DNA of 14,922 nt from an uncultured Lachnospiraceae bacterium (GCA_947589175.1 CANPZR010000036.1:1-14922); one strand, 5' to 3'. Numbered from the stretch's first letter, positions 1 to 7,306 are shown. Made by a program: numbers and translations. Notes: generated by a model from the sequence alone, not told the origin.

Positions 1-932
1 TAGATTTCCCCGTCCGCCCACTGGGTGAGCGGGGGCTTGAGGGAGCGCTCGATCCGCAGCGGGCACGTCTCTCCCCACAGCTTTACTTCTCTCAGGTCGT
101 ATCGCCGGGAGACGATATATCGCCCTCCCGTGACAGTTTGTCTCCCCGCAATAGGTTGACTTCCATCGCCACACCATCTCGCCGCCAACGTGTCCCCCCG
201 CTCCGAAGCATCTTCAGGAGCAGGATTCTCCCCTACACGGCCTGCCTCCCGGCCCCTTAACACCTGCAGCTCGTCGTCCCTCACCCGGAACTTCACCTCG
301 TATCCGGCAAAATTCATGCCGTACACCCGCTCCGAATCTCTCTGATAGGACGGGCGTGGATCCTCAGCCAGCACTTTTTTCAGAGCCTCTCTCTTTTCCG
401 TCGGCATCCCGGGGCACGCGTCCTCCGGAAACTCCACGTCCAGATACTTCCTCTGCACCGAATCCGCAAATCCGCCTATGGCGTCCGGGTGGCTGTCCGC
501 ATAGGGCAGATAGGGCTTGATATCCAGAATGGGCGTCCCGTCCATGAGATCCGCCCCCGCCACGCGCAGAACCGGCCCCCGCTCTTCATCCTGCTCCACC
601 CGCAAAAGCTTCACGGAGGACAGACCGAGCTCATTGGGACGGAACGGGGAGCGGGTGGCAAACACCCCCATCCTCTCATTCCCGCCGAGCCTGGGCGGCC
701 TCACCGTGGGGGACCACCCCTCCCTGACACTTGCGGAAAAGAGCCAGATCAGCCAGATATGGGAAAATTCTTCCAATCCCCGCAGCGCGTCGGGATTTCG
801 GTACTCCGGCTCAAAGACAATCTCTGCCTCCAGCTCCTCCACCAGACCGCTCTGACGCGGGATTCCGAACTTTTCCTTAAAATCGCTGTGAATGCGGGCG
901 ATGACTTTCATCGGCGGAATCGGATTCATCAT
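1..932 (-). CDS. trmO: TrmO/TsaA-family tRNA (t6A37) N6-methyltransferase, 3' end outside window
   Basis: The minus frame starts at ATG 932 and is open to the left edge (about 310 codons, no stop seen). Residues 1-230 match the TrmO/TsaA/YaeB family: an N-terminal KVIARIHSDFKEKFGIPRQ segment, then EFSHIWLIWLF, RPPRLGGNERMGVFATRSPFRPN (split here as RPPRLGG and GVFATRSPFRPN), ILDIKPYLPYAD and DPRPSYQ. The family uses S-adenosylmethionine to methylate N6 of threonylcarbamoyl-adenosine 37 in tRNA. AGGAGG (part of 938-946) precedes two consecutive ATGs by 5 and 8 bases, so the start is 932 or 929. TrmO of E. coli is about 235 residues; here the frame runs on for at least 79 more residues of Gly/Arg-rich linker followed by a segment with KLWGETCPLRIERS. 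I do not recognise that tail. The gene follows the xfp terminator with no clear promoter of its own, so it may depend on read-through. Confidence 0.85.
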   Translation of the reverse strand, partial: MMNPIPPMKVIARIHSDFKEKFGIPRQSGLVEELEAEIVFEPEYRNPDALRGLEEFSHIWLIWLFSASVREGWSPTVRPPRLGGNERMGVFATRSPFRPNELGLSSVKLLRVEQDEERGPVLRVAGADLMDGTPILDIKPYLPYADSHPDAIGGFADSVQRKYLDVEFPEDACPGMPTEKREALKKVLAEDPRPSYQRDSERVYGMNFAGYEVKFRVRDDELQVLRGREAGRVGENPAPEDASERGDTLAARWCGDGSQPIAGRQTVTGGRYIVSRRYDLREVKLWGETCPLRIERSLKPPLTQWADGEI

Positions 933-980
933 GACGGCCTCCTCTCACTCATAAACCGGGCCTGACCGGTCTTTCACTGC

Positions 981-1016
981 AAAAAGCCCGGGGAAGCAAG
1001 TCCCCAGGGCCTTTTG
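981..1016 (-). terminator. Intrinsic terminator after the phosphoketolase gene
   Basis: On the minus strand GCCCTGGGGA and TCCCCGGGC-type arms (with one bulged base) flank a loop of about 6-7 bases and are followed by TTTTT (plus-strand AAAAA at 981-985). It begins about 45 bases beyond the xfp stop. The plus strand also ends in CTTTTG, so weak termination the other way is possible. Confidence 0.8.
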
Positions 1017-1059
1017 TTATGCTTAATCTCCATGCCTTCCGGCACAGCTATAATGTTTC

Positions 1060-3435
1060 TTACAGATGCCACTCCCAGTCGCGTACTTCCGGAAGATCCT
1101 GGCCGTACTCCGCGATATACTGCTTGTGCTCAACCAGCTTGTCGTTCATCTGCTGGATCAGGAAGGATCCCTTATTGCCCAGCTGCGGCAGATGCATAAT
1201 CGCATCTTTCACAAGGTTGAAGCGGTCGATCTCGTTCTGCACTCTCATGTCGAACGGAGTTGTAATCGTACCCTCCTCCAGATATCCGTGAACGGAGAAG
1301 TTCTTGTTGTGGCGCTCATGTGTCAGCTCGTGAATCAGCGTCGGATATCCGTGGAACGCGAAGATCACCGGCGTATCCTTCGTGAACAGGGCGTCGTACT
1401 CGCGGTCGGACAGTCCGTGCGGATGCTTGGTGTCAGACTCCAGCTTGAACAGATCGACTACGTTGACAACGCGAATCTTCAGATCCGGCATTGCGTCGCG
1501 CAGAATCGTGGTAGCAGCCAGCGTTTCCAGCGTAGGCGTGTCGCCGCAGCATGCCATGACAAGATCCGGCTCCTCGTTCTGGTCGTTGCTTGCCCACTCC
1601 CATACGCCGATACCCTGCGTACAGTGCTTTACAGCCTGCTCCATAGACAGCCACTGGCAGCTCGGATGCTTGGATGCCACAATGGCATTGACATAGTTCT
1701 TGCTCTTGATGCAGTGGTCGAAGCAGGAGAGCAGACAGTTGGCGTCCGGCGGCAGGTACATGCGGACAACATCCGCCTTTTTATTGGCAATATGGTCTAA
1801 GAATCCCGGATCCTGATGTGTGAATCCGTTGTGATCCTGCTGCCATACGTTGGACGTCAAAATAAAGTTCAAAGACGCGATCGGCTGTCTCCAGGAGAGC
1901 TGGTTGGTAACCTTCAGCCATTTCGCGTGCTGAGCGGCCATGGAGTCCACGATACGGATAAATGCCTCGTAGCTTGCGAAGAATCCATGACGTCCGGTGA
2001 GAAGGTATCCCTCTAACCATCCCTCGCACATATGCTCGGAGAGCATTGCATCCATGATGCGTCCGTCCTGTGCCAGATGGTCGTCATTGTCGTACATCTC
2101 GGCATTCCATGCGCGGTTCTGCACATCGAACGCGTAGTACATGCGGTTGGACATGGACTCATCCGGTCCGAACATACGGAAGTTCTTATTTTCCTTATTC
2201 AGTGTAAAGATATCGCGGATATAAGCGCCTAACTCGATCATATCCTGCGCCTTTGTCTTTCCGGGCACTACGTCGCTTACGCCGTAATCGCGGAAATCCG
2301 GGAGACGAAGGTCTTTCAGCAGAAGTCCTCCGTTGGCGTGCGGGTTGGATCCCATGCGGGCATTTCCCTTCGGCGTGAGCTCAGCAATTTCAGGCTTAAT
2401 GCGGCCCTCCTCGTCAAAGAGCTCCTCCGGCTTGTAGCTTAAGAGCCACTCCTTCAGCTGATCCAGATGCTCCGGCTTCTCCATGGACATCGGAACCTGA
2501 TGAGCGCGGAAGGATCCCTCGATCTGATCTCCGTCTACTACCTTCGGTCCGGTCCATCCCTTAGGAGTGCGGAGAACAATCATCGGCCACTTCGGTCTTG
2601 TGGCGTCGTTGTTCTCGCGGGCGTTCTTCTGGATGGCCTTGATGCTCTCAATGGCCTTGTCCATAGCCTCCGCCATCAGCCTGTGCATGGTCATCGGATC
2701 GTCGCCCTCTACAAAAATCGGCTCCCAGCCGCAGCCCTTGAAGAAGTGCTCTACCTCCTCGTGGGAGAGACGGGCAAATACAGTCGGGTTGCTGATCTTG
2801 TATCCGTTCATGTGAAGAATCGGAAGAACCGCTCCGTCATTGACCGGATTCAGGAACTTGTTGGAGTGCCAGGACGTAGCAAGCGGTCCTGTCTCCGCCT
2901 CGCCGTCGCCGACTACGGCAACCGCGATCAGATCCGGGTTGTCAAATACAGCTCCGAATGCGTGAGCGATGGAATAACCCAGCTCACCGCCCTCGTTGAT
3001 CGAGCCCGGCGTCTCCGGCGCGCAGTGGCTCGGAACTCCACTTGGGAAGGAGAACTGCTTGAACATCTTCTTCATACCCTCTTCATCCTGGCTAATGTTC
3101 GGGTATACCTCGCTGTATGTACCCTCCAGATAGGTGTTGGCAATCTGGAAGTTTCCGCCGTGACCAGGACCGGAAAGATAAATCATATCCAGATCGTACC
3201 GCTTGATCACGCGGTTGCAGTGGGTCCAGACAAAGTTCTGTCCGGGAACCGTTCCCCAGTGTCCTACAATTTTCTTCTTGATGTGCTCCATTGTCAGCGG
3301 CTTGCGCAGCAAAGGATTGTCCAGCAGATATAACTGTCCTGCTGACAGATAGTTGGCAGCGCGCCAGTATGCGTTCATCTTTTCAAGCATCTCGTCGCAC
3401 AATGGCTGCTTTTCAAGGCAAGTATTTTCGCTCAT
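1060..3435 (-). CDS. xfp: Xylulose-5-phosphate/fructose-6-phosphate phosphoketolase
   Basis: A 791-residue thiamine-diphosphate enzyme. Phosphoketolases split xylulose 5-phosphate (and often fructose 6-phosphate) with phosphate into acetyl phosphate and glyceraldehyde 3-phosphate (or erythrose 4-phosphate), feeding pentoses to acetate and ATP in the cytoplasm. Visible motifs are SGPGHGG at 88-94, the family signature EGGELGY at 148-154 and the ThDP/Mg motif GDGEAETG at 176-183; full length and all three domains appear intact. The open frame extends 26 residues upstream to 3513, but ATG 3435 is preferred: AAAGGAG lies 6 bases before it, and the upstream start would fall on the -35 element of the promoter at 3485-3513. 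It seems to be a single-gene transcript, with that promoter and the terminator at 981-1016. No acetate kinase or phosphotransacetylase gene is in view. Which sugar phosphate is preferred cannot be read from the sequence. Confidence 0.97.
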   Translation of the reverse strand: MSENTCLEKQPLCDEMLEKMNAYWRAANYLSAGQLYLLDNPLLRKPLTMEHIKKKIVGHWGTVPGQNFVWTHCNRVIKRYDLDMIYLSGPGHGGNFQIANTYLEGTYSEVYPNISQDEEGMKKMFKQFSFPSGVPSHCAPETPGSINEGGELGYSIAHAFGAVFDNPDLIAVAVVGDGEAETGPLATSWHSNKFLNPVNDGAVLPILHMNGYKISNPTVFARLSHEEVEHFFKGCGWEPIFVEGDDPMTMHRLMAEAMDKAIESIKAIQKNARENNDATRPKWPMIVLRTPKGWTGPKVVDGDQIEGSFRAHQVPMSMEKPEHLDQLKEWLLSYKPEELFDEEGRIKPEIAELTPKGNARMGSNPHANGGLLLKDLRLPDFRDYGVSDVVPGKTKAQDMIELGAYIRDIFTLNKENKNFRMFGPDESMSNRMYYAFDVQNRAWNAEMYDNDDHLAQDGRIMDAMLSEHMCEGWLEGYLLTGRHGFFASYEAFIRIVDSMAAQHAKWLKVTNQLSWRQPIASLNFILTSNVWQQDHNGFTHQDPGFLDHIANKKADVVRMYLPPDANCLLSCFDHCIKSKNYVNAIVASKHPSCQWLSMEQAVKHCTQGIGVWEWASNDQNEEPDLVMACCGDTPTLETLAATTILRDAMPDLKIRVVNVVDLFKLESDTKHPHGLSDREYDALFTKDTPVIFAFHGYPTLIHELTHERHNKNFSVHGYLEEGTITTPFDMRVQNEIDRFNLVKDAIMHLPQLGNKGSFLIQQMNDKLVEHKQYIAEYGQDLPEVRDWEWHL

Positions 3436-3484
3436 AATAAACTCCTTTCGATATTTTTTCATAGCGATATGAAATGATACTTCC

Positions 3485-3513
3485 ATTATATAAGTAATCG
3501 GAAATTTATTCAA
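3485..3513 (-). promoter_or_regulatory. Sigma-A promoter of the phosphoketolase gene
   Basis: On the minus strand TTGAAT (3513-3508), a 17-base spacer, then a perfect TATAAT (3490-3485). Predicted transcription start is near 3478, giving a leader of about 43 bases before ATG 3435. The A/T-rich stretch upstream of the -35 (T-run near 3517-3523) could act as an UP element. Confidence 0.85.
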
Positions 3514-3542
3514 TCATTTTTTTCTCTTATGGCATATTTTTG

Positions 3543-4673
3543 TCAAACATTTTTTACATCTATGATTGTATATTCCGAATGCTTCTGCGTGCGGATCGGA
3601 TAGCCCCAGCCCGCCACTCCGGCCGAGACCACGGCGTCCATATCGCCGAATTTCTCGTGGCCGTAGTACAGGTCGCTGGTGTGGAACCACTTCATCACAT
3701 ATCCGGAAGGAAAAAGCTGCCCCGCGTGGGTGTGGCCGGACAGAATCAGATCCACCTGCGCCGCCTCATTCTCCGCGTACTCCACCGGCTGGTGATCCGC
3801 CATGATGATGTAGTCGGACGGGTCCGCTCCCGCCAGAATCTCGCTTACGGATTTCCTGCCCCTCATGCCGGAGTAATCCTCACGGCCCGCGATCTCAACT
3901 CCCTCCGTCACCTTCACGCACTCGTCCTTTAGCACGGCAATTCCGCTTTCTACTATTGTATCCTCCAGTTCCTGCGGCGTAAAATACGGGCTGTCCGTGT
4001 AGGTCTGGCGGTCGTGGTTGCCGTAGACGTAATACACGCCGTAGGTGGACTCCAGCTTGCCGAACTCCGAAAAAATCTCCTTCATCTGCTCCTTTGTGGT
4101 GCTCTCATCCACGATATCGCCGCCCAGCACGACCAGATCCGGCTCCAGCGCGTCCATCCGGCTCTTTAACTCCCGAAGCGTATCCCCCTCGAAAATCGTC
4201 CCGTAGTGGGAATCCGTGATCAGAAGAATCCGGAAGCCATTCTCCGACCCGGTGTCCGGCAGGCTTTTCTCTGTCTGAACGGTGTAAAAGGTCTCACGCA
4301 CATCCCGGATATTGTAATACCCATAGGCAAAAATAACCGCTGTGATCAGAAGCGGCACAAGCAGGCTCTTGAAAATCATGTCCCAGTATTTGTGGGGAGC
4401 TCCCTTTGTCTTCTTTTTTATAATGAAGTTAATCAGCTCCATCACAAGGGCCGCAGCCATGATATGTACCATTACTACTCCTGTAGTAGTAAACAGATTG
4501 CTGCTGAGCGCCCCCAGCGCGAAGGATATGACCCACAAAAGAATCTTCACCGGCAGCCTCAGTTTCCACTTGGGAAATAAGAGCGACAACAGGCGGCGAA
4601 TCAGCACATTGTAATAGATGACCGCGACGATGGCGCAGATCACTTCCACCACTGCCATAATGACCCACAACAT
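3543..4673 (-). CDS. Membrane-anchored calcineurin-like metallophosphoesterase
   Basis: The N-terminal third holds four hydrophobic segments (about residues 8-27, 49-66, 72-91 and 108-126, numbered from GTG 4694). A PF00149 catalytic domain follows with the full metal-ligand set: D161-x-H163, GGDIVD (D193), GNHD (N226, H227), H301 in MADHQP, and GHTHAGQ (H321, H323). This layout resembles the YkuE/YaeI type of predicted phosphohydrolases, which act on unidentified phosphoesters, probably membrane-linked; the substrate cannot be stated. Start choice: the frame reaches a GTG at 4694, but that codon lies on the GTGAGGAGG ribosome binding site itself. ATG 4673, 12 bases after AGGAGG, is therefore preferred (376 residues; subtract 7 from the positions above). 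The spacing is longer than usual, so GTG 4694 stays possible. No clear terminator follows; the gap to the xfp promoter is about 30 bases. Confidence 0.9.
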   Translation of the reverse strand: MLWVIMAVVEVICAIVAVIYYNVLIRRLLSLLFPKWKLRLPVKILLWVISFALGALSSNLFTTTGVVMVHIMAAALVMELINFIIKKKTKGAPHKYWDMIFKSLLVPLLITAVIFAYGYYNIRDVRETFYTVQTEKSLPDTGSENGFRILLITDSHYGTIFEGDTLRELKSRMDALEPDLVVLGGDIVDESTTKEQMKEIFSEFGKLESTYGVYYVYGNHDRQTYTDSPYFTPQELEDTIVESGIAVLKDECVKVTEGVEIAGREDYSGMRGRKSVSEILAGADPSDYIIMADHQPVEYAENEAAQVDLILSGHTHAGQLFPSGYVMKWFHTSDLYYGHEKFGDMDAVVSAGVAGWGYPIRTQKHSEYTIIDVKNV

Positions 4674-4717
4674 AACTCTCTTACGCCTCCTCACAAATAC
4701 ATTTTCTTGCCACTATA

Positions 4718-4792
4718 TTTGCCTGGCAAAAAATTTTTTCTTTAAAAAATATTTTTCTTCGAAAAAAATTTTTACAAAGAAATTGCAAAAAA
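4718..4792. other. 13-bp palindrome and A/T-tract region between two genes
   Basis: Positions 4718-4730 read TTTGCC-T-GGCAAA, a perfect odd palindrome just upstream of the phosphoesterase start. From 4728 to 4792 the sequence is almost pure A/T in alternating runs (for example AAAAAATTTTTT), a pattern linked to intrinsically curved DNA. I see no convincing intrinsic terminator for the acetyltransferase gene ending at 4793. Promoter elements for the phosphoesterase must lie here; TATAGT (minus strand, about 4712-4717) is only a weak -10 candidate without a good -35. Confidence 0.45.
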
Positions 4793-5215
4793 TTACTTTT
4801 TCCACTCCAGCAGAAATTCCTTTTCCCCCGTGCTCTCCTCCGTGCGCTCGGACTGAACCTTAAAGCCCTCTCTCATATAGAAGCGGACGCCGCGGACATT
4901 CTTCTGATAGACGGCGACCGACATACTCTCCTCGCCCCGCCGCATCCGCGCGAGAAGCGCCTTCCCGATGCCCTTCCCCCGGTATTCTTCCCGCAGGAAT
5001 ATGCCGATGAGAAATCCCTGCATGGCTCCTCCAAATCCCTGTATCTTTCCGTCCTCCTCCCACACATAGACGTCTGCCAATTGAAGTACCCTCTGTATTT
5101 CCGTGAAATTTTTATTCCAGTATTTTTTAGAAATGAAGTCATGCGCCTGCAGATTGCTGATCAGCCAGATCTCCATCACCTCGTCCAGATCCTCTTTTCG
5201 GAACTCTCTCACCAT
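4793..5215 (-). CDS. GNAT-family N-acetyltransferase (YjaB-like)
   Basis: A 140-residue single-domain GNAT protein. It carries the acetyl-CoA pyrophosphate-binding motif A, REEYRGKGIG (residues 75-84, R/Q-x-x-G-x-G core at 79-84), preceded by a beta-4 strand (GFLIGIF), then YQKN (103-106) and FYMREGF (112-118), the usual motif B region. Overall layout and the early HDF motif resemble E. coli YjaB-type acetyltransferases. The acceptor is unknown; a small amine or an amino-acid derivative is as likely as a protein. The frame opens at ATG 5281, but domain alignment and a GGGGGG sequence 6 bases upstream favour ATG 5215. It has its own promoter (5337-5366) and a leader of about 115 bases with two hairpins, the second next to the ribosome binding site, so translation may be controlled. 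Confidence 0.88.
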   Translation of the reverse strand: MVREFRKEDLDEVMEIWLISNLQAHDFISKKYWNKNFTEIQRVLQLADVYVWEEDGKIQGFGGAMQGFLIGIFLREEYRGKGIGKALLARMRRGEESMSVAVYQKNVRGVRFYMREGFKVQSERTEESTGEKEFLLEWKK

Positions 5216-5221
5216 GCTGAA

Positions 5222-5321
5222 CCCCCCATTCCGGGGCACTCGCGATGCCCCCGCACAAATTATTTCGGGTTTCAAATCCATGCTTCTTCATATAAGCATG
5301 AAAATTACGGTCTTGAAACCC
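5222..5321 (-). promoter_or_regulatory. Structured 5' leader of the 5215 acetyltransferase gene
   Basis: In the minus-strand RNA, GGGUUUCAA (5321-5313) pairs perfectly with UUGAAACCC (5275-5267), enclosing a second perfect stem CAUGCUU/AAGCAUG (5300-5294 with 5285-5279, 8-base loop). A separate hairpin GGGGCA/UGCCCC (5251-5246 with 5238-5233, 7-base loop) sits just before the GGGGGG ribosome binding site (5227-5222). The CCCC of that hairpin can instead pair with the G-run, which would hide the binding site. It matches no riboswitch class I can name. Part would be coding if translation began at 5281. Confidence 0.5.
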
Positions 5322-5336
5322 TTATATTATATAAAT

Positions 5337-5366
5337 ATTATAATTCAGGGAAGATTATCATGTCAA
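5337..5366 (-). promoter_or_regulatory. Sigma-A promoter of the 5215 acetyltransferase gene
   Basis: Minus strand: consensus TTGACA (5366-5361), 18-base spacer, consensus TATAAT (5342-5337). The predicted start near 5330 places the first leader hairpin almost at the 5' end of the RNA. Confidence 0.8.
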
Positions 5367-5402
5367 TTATGAAGAAATAAAGATACTGTGAACTTTCTGA
5401 AC

Positions 5403-5447
5403 AAAAAAAGTCCCGCGGAATCTGAATAAACAGTCTCCCGCAGGACT
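5403..5447 (-). terminator. Intrinsic terminator after the 5991-5497 acetyltransferase gene
   Basis: Minus-strand RNA AGUCCUGCGG (5447-5438) pairs with CCGCGGGACU (5418-5409) over 10 base pairs, one a G-U wobble, with a loop of about 19 bases. It is followed by a run of T (plus-strand A at 5403-5409). On the plus strand the wobble becomes a C-A mismatch, so the signal suits minus-strand transcription. It ends about 50 bases past the stop at 5497. Confidence 0.8.
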
Positions 5448-5496
5448 CAGTCCATATCTCGCGTCTTCAACTCATCTCAACTTCTTTCATCATCAT

Positions 5497-5991
5497 CTAC
5501 GCATGGCTTCTTTTCTGGAGCTGGCACACCATAATGTACTCTCTGGGATTCTCATCCGCAACCTCAAATCCAAGATTCTTATACATCCTCACAGCATAAT
5601 TTGACTTGTTCACAAAAGCTGACGTCCTCTCGTGCCCTGCCATCTTCAGACAAGTGAGCATCTCCCAGACGAGCCTGGTTCCAATCCCCTGACCGCGATG
5701 CTCCTTCTGAAGAGACACTGCCAGCTCCGGCGTGTCGCTGTCTATACTGCCATATCCATCGTCCACGTTGCGTACCCACACGGCGCCTACTACCTGACCG
5801 CGCATCTCCGCGCACAGGCACTGGTCGCTGTTGAGATTTCCGAAATTCTCCAGATACAGCCGCGGCTTCGGCTCCTTCAAGATGGACCGCGGCAGCTGGA
5901 TATGCTCCTCATCCTGCTGCACTGCATCATAAAGAAAGTTCTCCAGCATTGGGTACTCAGTCTGCCTCATTTTCCGAATCACACAACTCAT
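5497..5991 (-). CDS. GNAT-family N-acetyltransferase, substrate unknown
   Basis: A 164-residue GNAT protein with motif A KEHRGQGIGTRLV (RGQGIG at 99-104), the preceding strand ELAVSLQ, and the C-terminal motif region with N128, N131, Y137 and NLGFEV (139-144). The first 60 residues (acidic QQDEEHIQLPR and LYLENFG) differ clearly from the neighbouring GNAT protein, so the two are not a recent duplication. The acceptor cannot be predicted. ATG 5991 has a G-rich upstream sequence (TTGGGGGCGG) rather than AGGAGG. Its own promoter (6089-6117), hairpin leader (6019-6066) and terminator (5403-5447) make it a likely single-gene unit. Confidence 0.88.
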   Translation of the reverse strand: MSCVIRKMRQTEYPMLENFLYDAVQQDEEHIQLPRSILKEPKPRLYLENFGNLNSDQCLCAEMRGQVVGAVWVRNVDDGYGSIDSDTPELAVSLQKEHRGQGIGTRLVWEMLTCLKMAGHERTSAFVNKSNYAVRMYKNLGFEVADENPREYIMVCQLQKRSHA

Positions 5992-6018
5992 GACACCGCC
6001 CCCAATTCATATAAAACC

Positions 6019-6066
6019 GCCGACAGCTCTTCTCTGCCTCCCATACACAAGCATCCCGCTGTCAGC
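6019..6066 (-). promoter_or_regulatory. Long-loop hairpin in the leader of the 5991 acetyltransferase gene
   Basis: Minus-strand RNA GCUGACAGC (6066-6058) pairs with GCUGUCGGC (6027-6019) over 9 base pairs including one wobble, around a 30-base loop. It lies between the predicted transcription start (near 6082) and ATG 5991. No riboswitch class recognised. Confidence 0.4.
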
Positions 6067-6088
6067 ATTTACCTTATCCTTTGAACAC

Positions 6089-6117
6089 ATTATATAGTCT
6101 TTTCACACAATATGCAA
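6089..6117 (-). promoter_or_regulatory. Probable promoter of the 5991 acetyltransferase gene
   Basis: Minus strand: TTGCAT (6117-6112), 17-base spacer, perfect TATAAT (6094-6089). The -35 is only a partial match. The rest of the gap up to the prfA stop (6118-6229) is A/T-rich, with no gene and no convincing terminator for prfA. Confidence 0.6.
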
Positions 6118-6229
6118 GCACAATTTTTAATTTTTTTTAATATATTTGTAATTTTTGCGCAATCAAATTAATTAACGTGTAAATTAGAAGCATAAATTAT
6201 AAAATGAAATGCTGCTCACCCCGCGCCCT

Positions 6230-7306
6230 CTATTTTTCTTCGCTCATATTGGCCAGTTTCGCCGCCTGATCCGCCGCGATCAGGCTGTTCAGCATCTCGT
6301 CCAGATCCCCGTTTATAATGGAATCCAATTTGTGCAGCGTGAGCTTGATCCGGTGATCCGTCACGCGCCCCTGGGGATAGTTGTAGGTGCGAATCTTCTC
6401 CGACCTGTCCCCGGTTCCGATCTGGCTCCTTCTGGCCTCCGCCTCCGCGTCGTGGGCCTTGGCCCGTTCCAATTCATACAGCCTGGCCCGCAGCACCTTC
6501 AGCGCCTTGTCCTTATTTTTCAGCTGGGATTTCTCGTCCTGGCAGGAAATCACGATTCCAGTGGGAATATGGGTGAGGCGGACGGCAGAGTCTGTGGTAT
6601 TGACGCACTGGCCGCCGTTGCCGGAGGCCCGGAACACGTCAAACCGGCAGTCGTTCATATCCAGTTCCACCTCTACCTCTTCTACTTCCGGCATAATGGC
6701 TACCGTAGCGGTAGAGGTATGGATCCTTCCGCCGGATTCCGTGGCGGGAACCCGCTGCACCCGGTGTACGCCGCTCTCATATTTTAATTTGGAATATGCG
6801 CCCAGACCGTTAATCATAAACACGATTTCCTTGAAGCCGCCGATACCGTTTTCATTGGAGTTCATGGTATCAATCTTCCATCGGTTACTCTCCGCAAACC
6901 TGCAGTACATCCGATACAGATCCGCAGCAAAAAGAGCCGCCTCGTCTCCGCCTGCTCCCGCCCGGATCTCCACAATTACATTTTTATCATCGTTCGGATC
7001 TTTGGGAAGCAGGAGAATGCGAAGTTCATTTTCAATTCCGTCAATCCGTCCCCGGCACTCGCTCAGCTCTTCCTTGGCCAGCTCCCTGAGCTCCTCGTCT
7101 GTCTCCTCATCTAATATGGCAAGGCTGTCCTCGATTCCCGCCTTTACATCCTTATATTCTTTATATTTCTGCACAATAGGCTCTAAATCCGCCTGCTCCT
7201 TCATCAGCTTCTGATAACGGGGCTGGTCGTTCAGCACATCCGGCTCGCTCAGCTCTTTCAGCACCTCTTCATAGCGAAACAGAATATCTTCCAGTTTGTC
7301 AAACAT
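6230..7306 (-). CDS. prfA: Peptide chain release factor 1
   Basis: A 358-residue class I release factor that recognises UAA and UAG on the ribosome and triggers peptidyl-tRNA hydrolysis. The codon-reading tripeptide PAT (187-189, in RVPATESGG) marks RF1 rather than RF2, and the catalytic GGQ is at 231-233 in RASGNGGQCVN. Many RF1 proteins read GAGGQHVN here; the N before GGQ and C after it are variants I associate with Lachnospiraceae, and the catalytic residues are intact. The frame extends to ATG 7333, but ATG 7306 gives the normal N-terminus (MFDKLEDIL) and length. That start lies 2 bases after the prmC stop, with AGGAGG inside the end of prmC, so the two genes are probably translationally coupled. 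Q233 is the expected target of PrmC. I see no clear terminator downstream. Confidence 0.97.
   Translation of the reverse strand: MFDKLEDILFRYEEVLKELSEPDVLNDQPRYQKLMKEQADLEPIVQKYKEYKDVKAGIEDSLAILDEETDEELRELAKEELSECRGRIDGIENELRILLLPKDPNDDKNVIVEIRAGAGGDEAALFAADLYRMYCRFAESNRWKIDTMNSNENGIGGFKEIVFMINGLGAYSKLKYESGVHRVQRVPATESGGRIHTSTATVAIMPEVEEVEVELDMNDCRFDVFRASGNGGQCVNTTDSAVRLTHIPTGIVISCQDEKSQLKNKDKALKVLRARLYELERAKAHDAEAEARRSQIGTGDRSEKIRTYNYPQGRVTDHRIKLTLHKLDSIINGDLDEMLNSLIAADQAAKLANMSEEK

Noticed and set aside
489..965. Plus-strand frames of 158 and 112 codons opposite trmO
   Set aside because: The minus frame carries clear TrmO motifs over the same stretch; no ribosome binding site on the plus strand.
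1066..3333. Long plus-strand open frames (up to 288 codons) opposite the phosphoketolase gene
   Set aside because: They are antisense to a certain gene, lack ribosome binding sites and recognisable motifs, and arise from its codon bias.
4731..4792. Terminator for the 5215-4793 acetyltransferase gene
   Set aside because: The A/T runs can pair but give no G/C-containing stable stem followed by a clear U-tract.
4793..5991. The two GNAT genes as a tandem duplication or a toxin-antitoxin pair
   Set aside because: The proteins differ outside the acetyl-CoA motif, each has its own promoter, and no small DNA-binding antitoxin gene lies beside either.
6387..7214. 275-codon plus-strand open frame opposite prfA
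   Set aside because: Ser-rich low-complexity translation, fully antisense to a conserved gene; a shadow frame.
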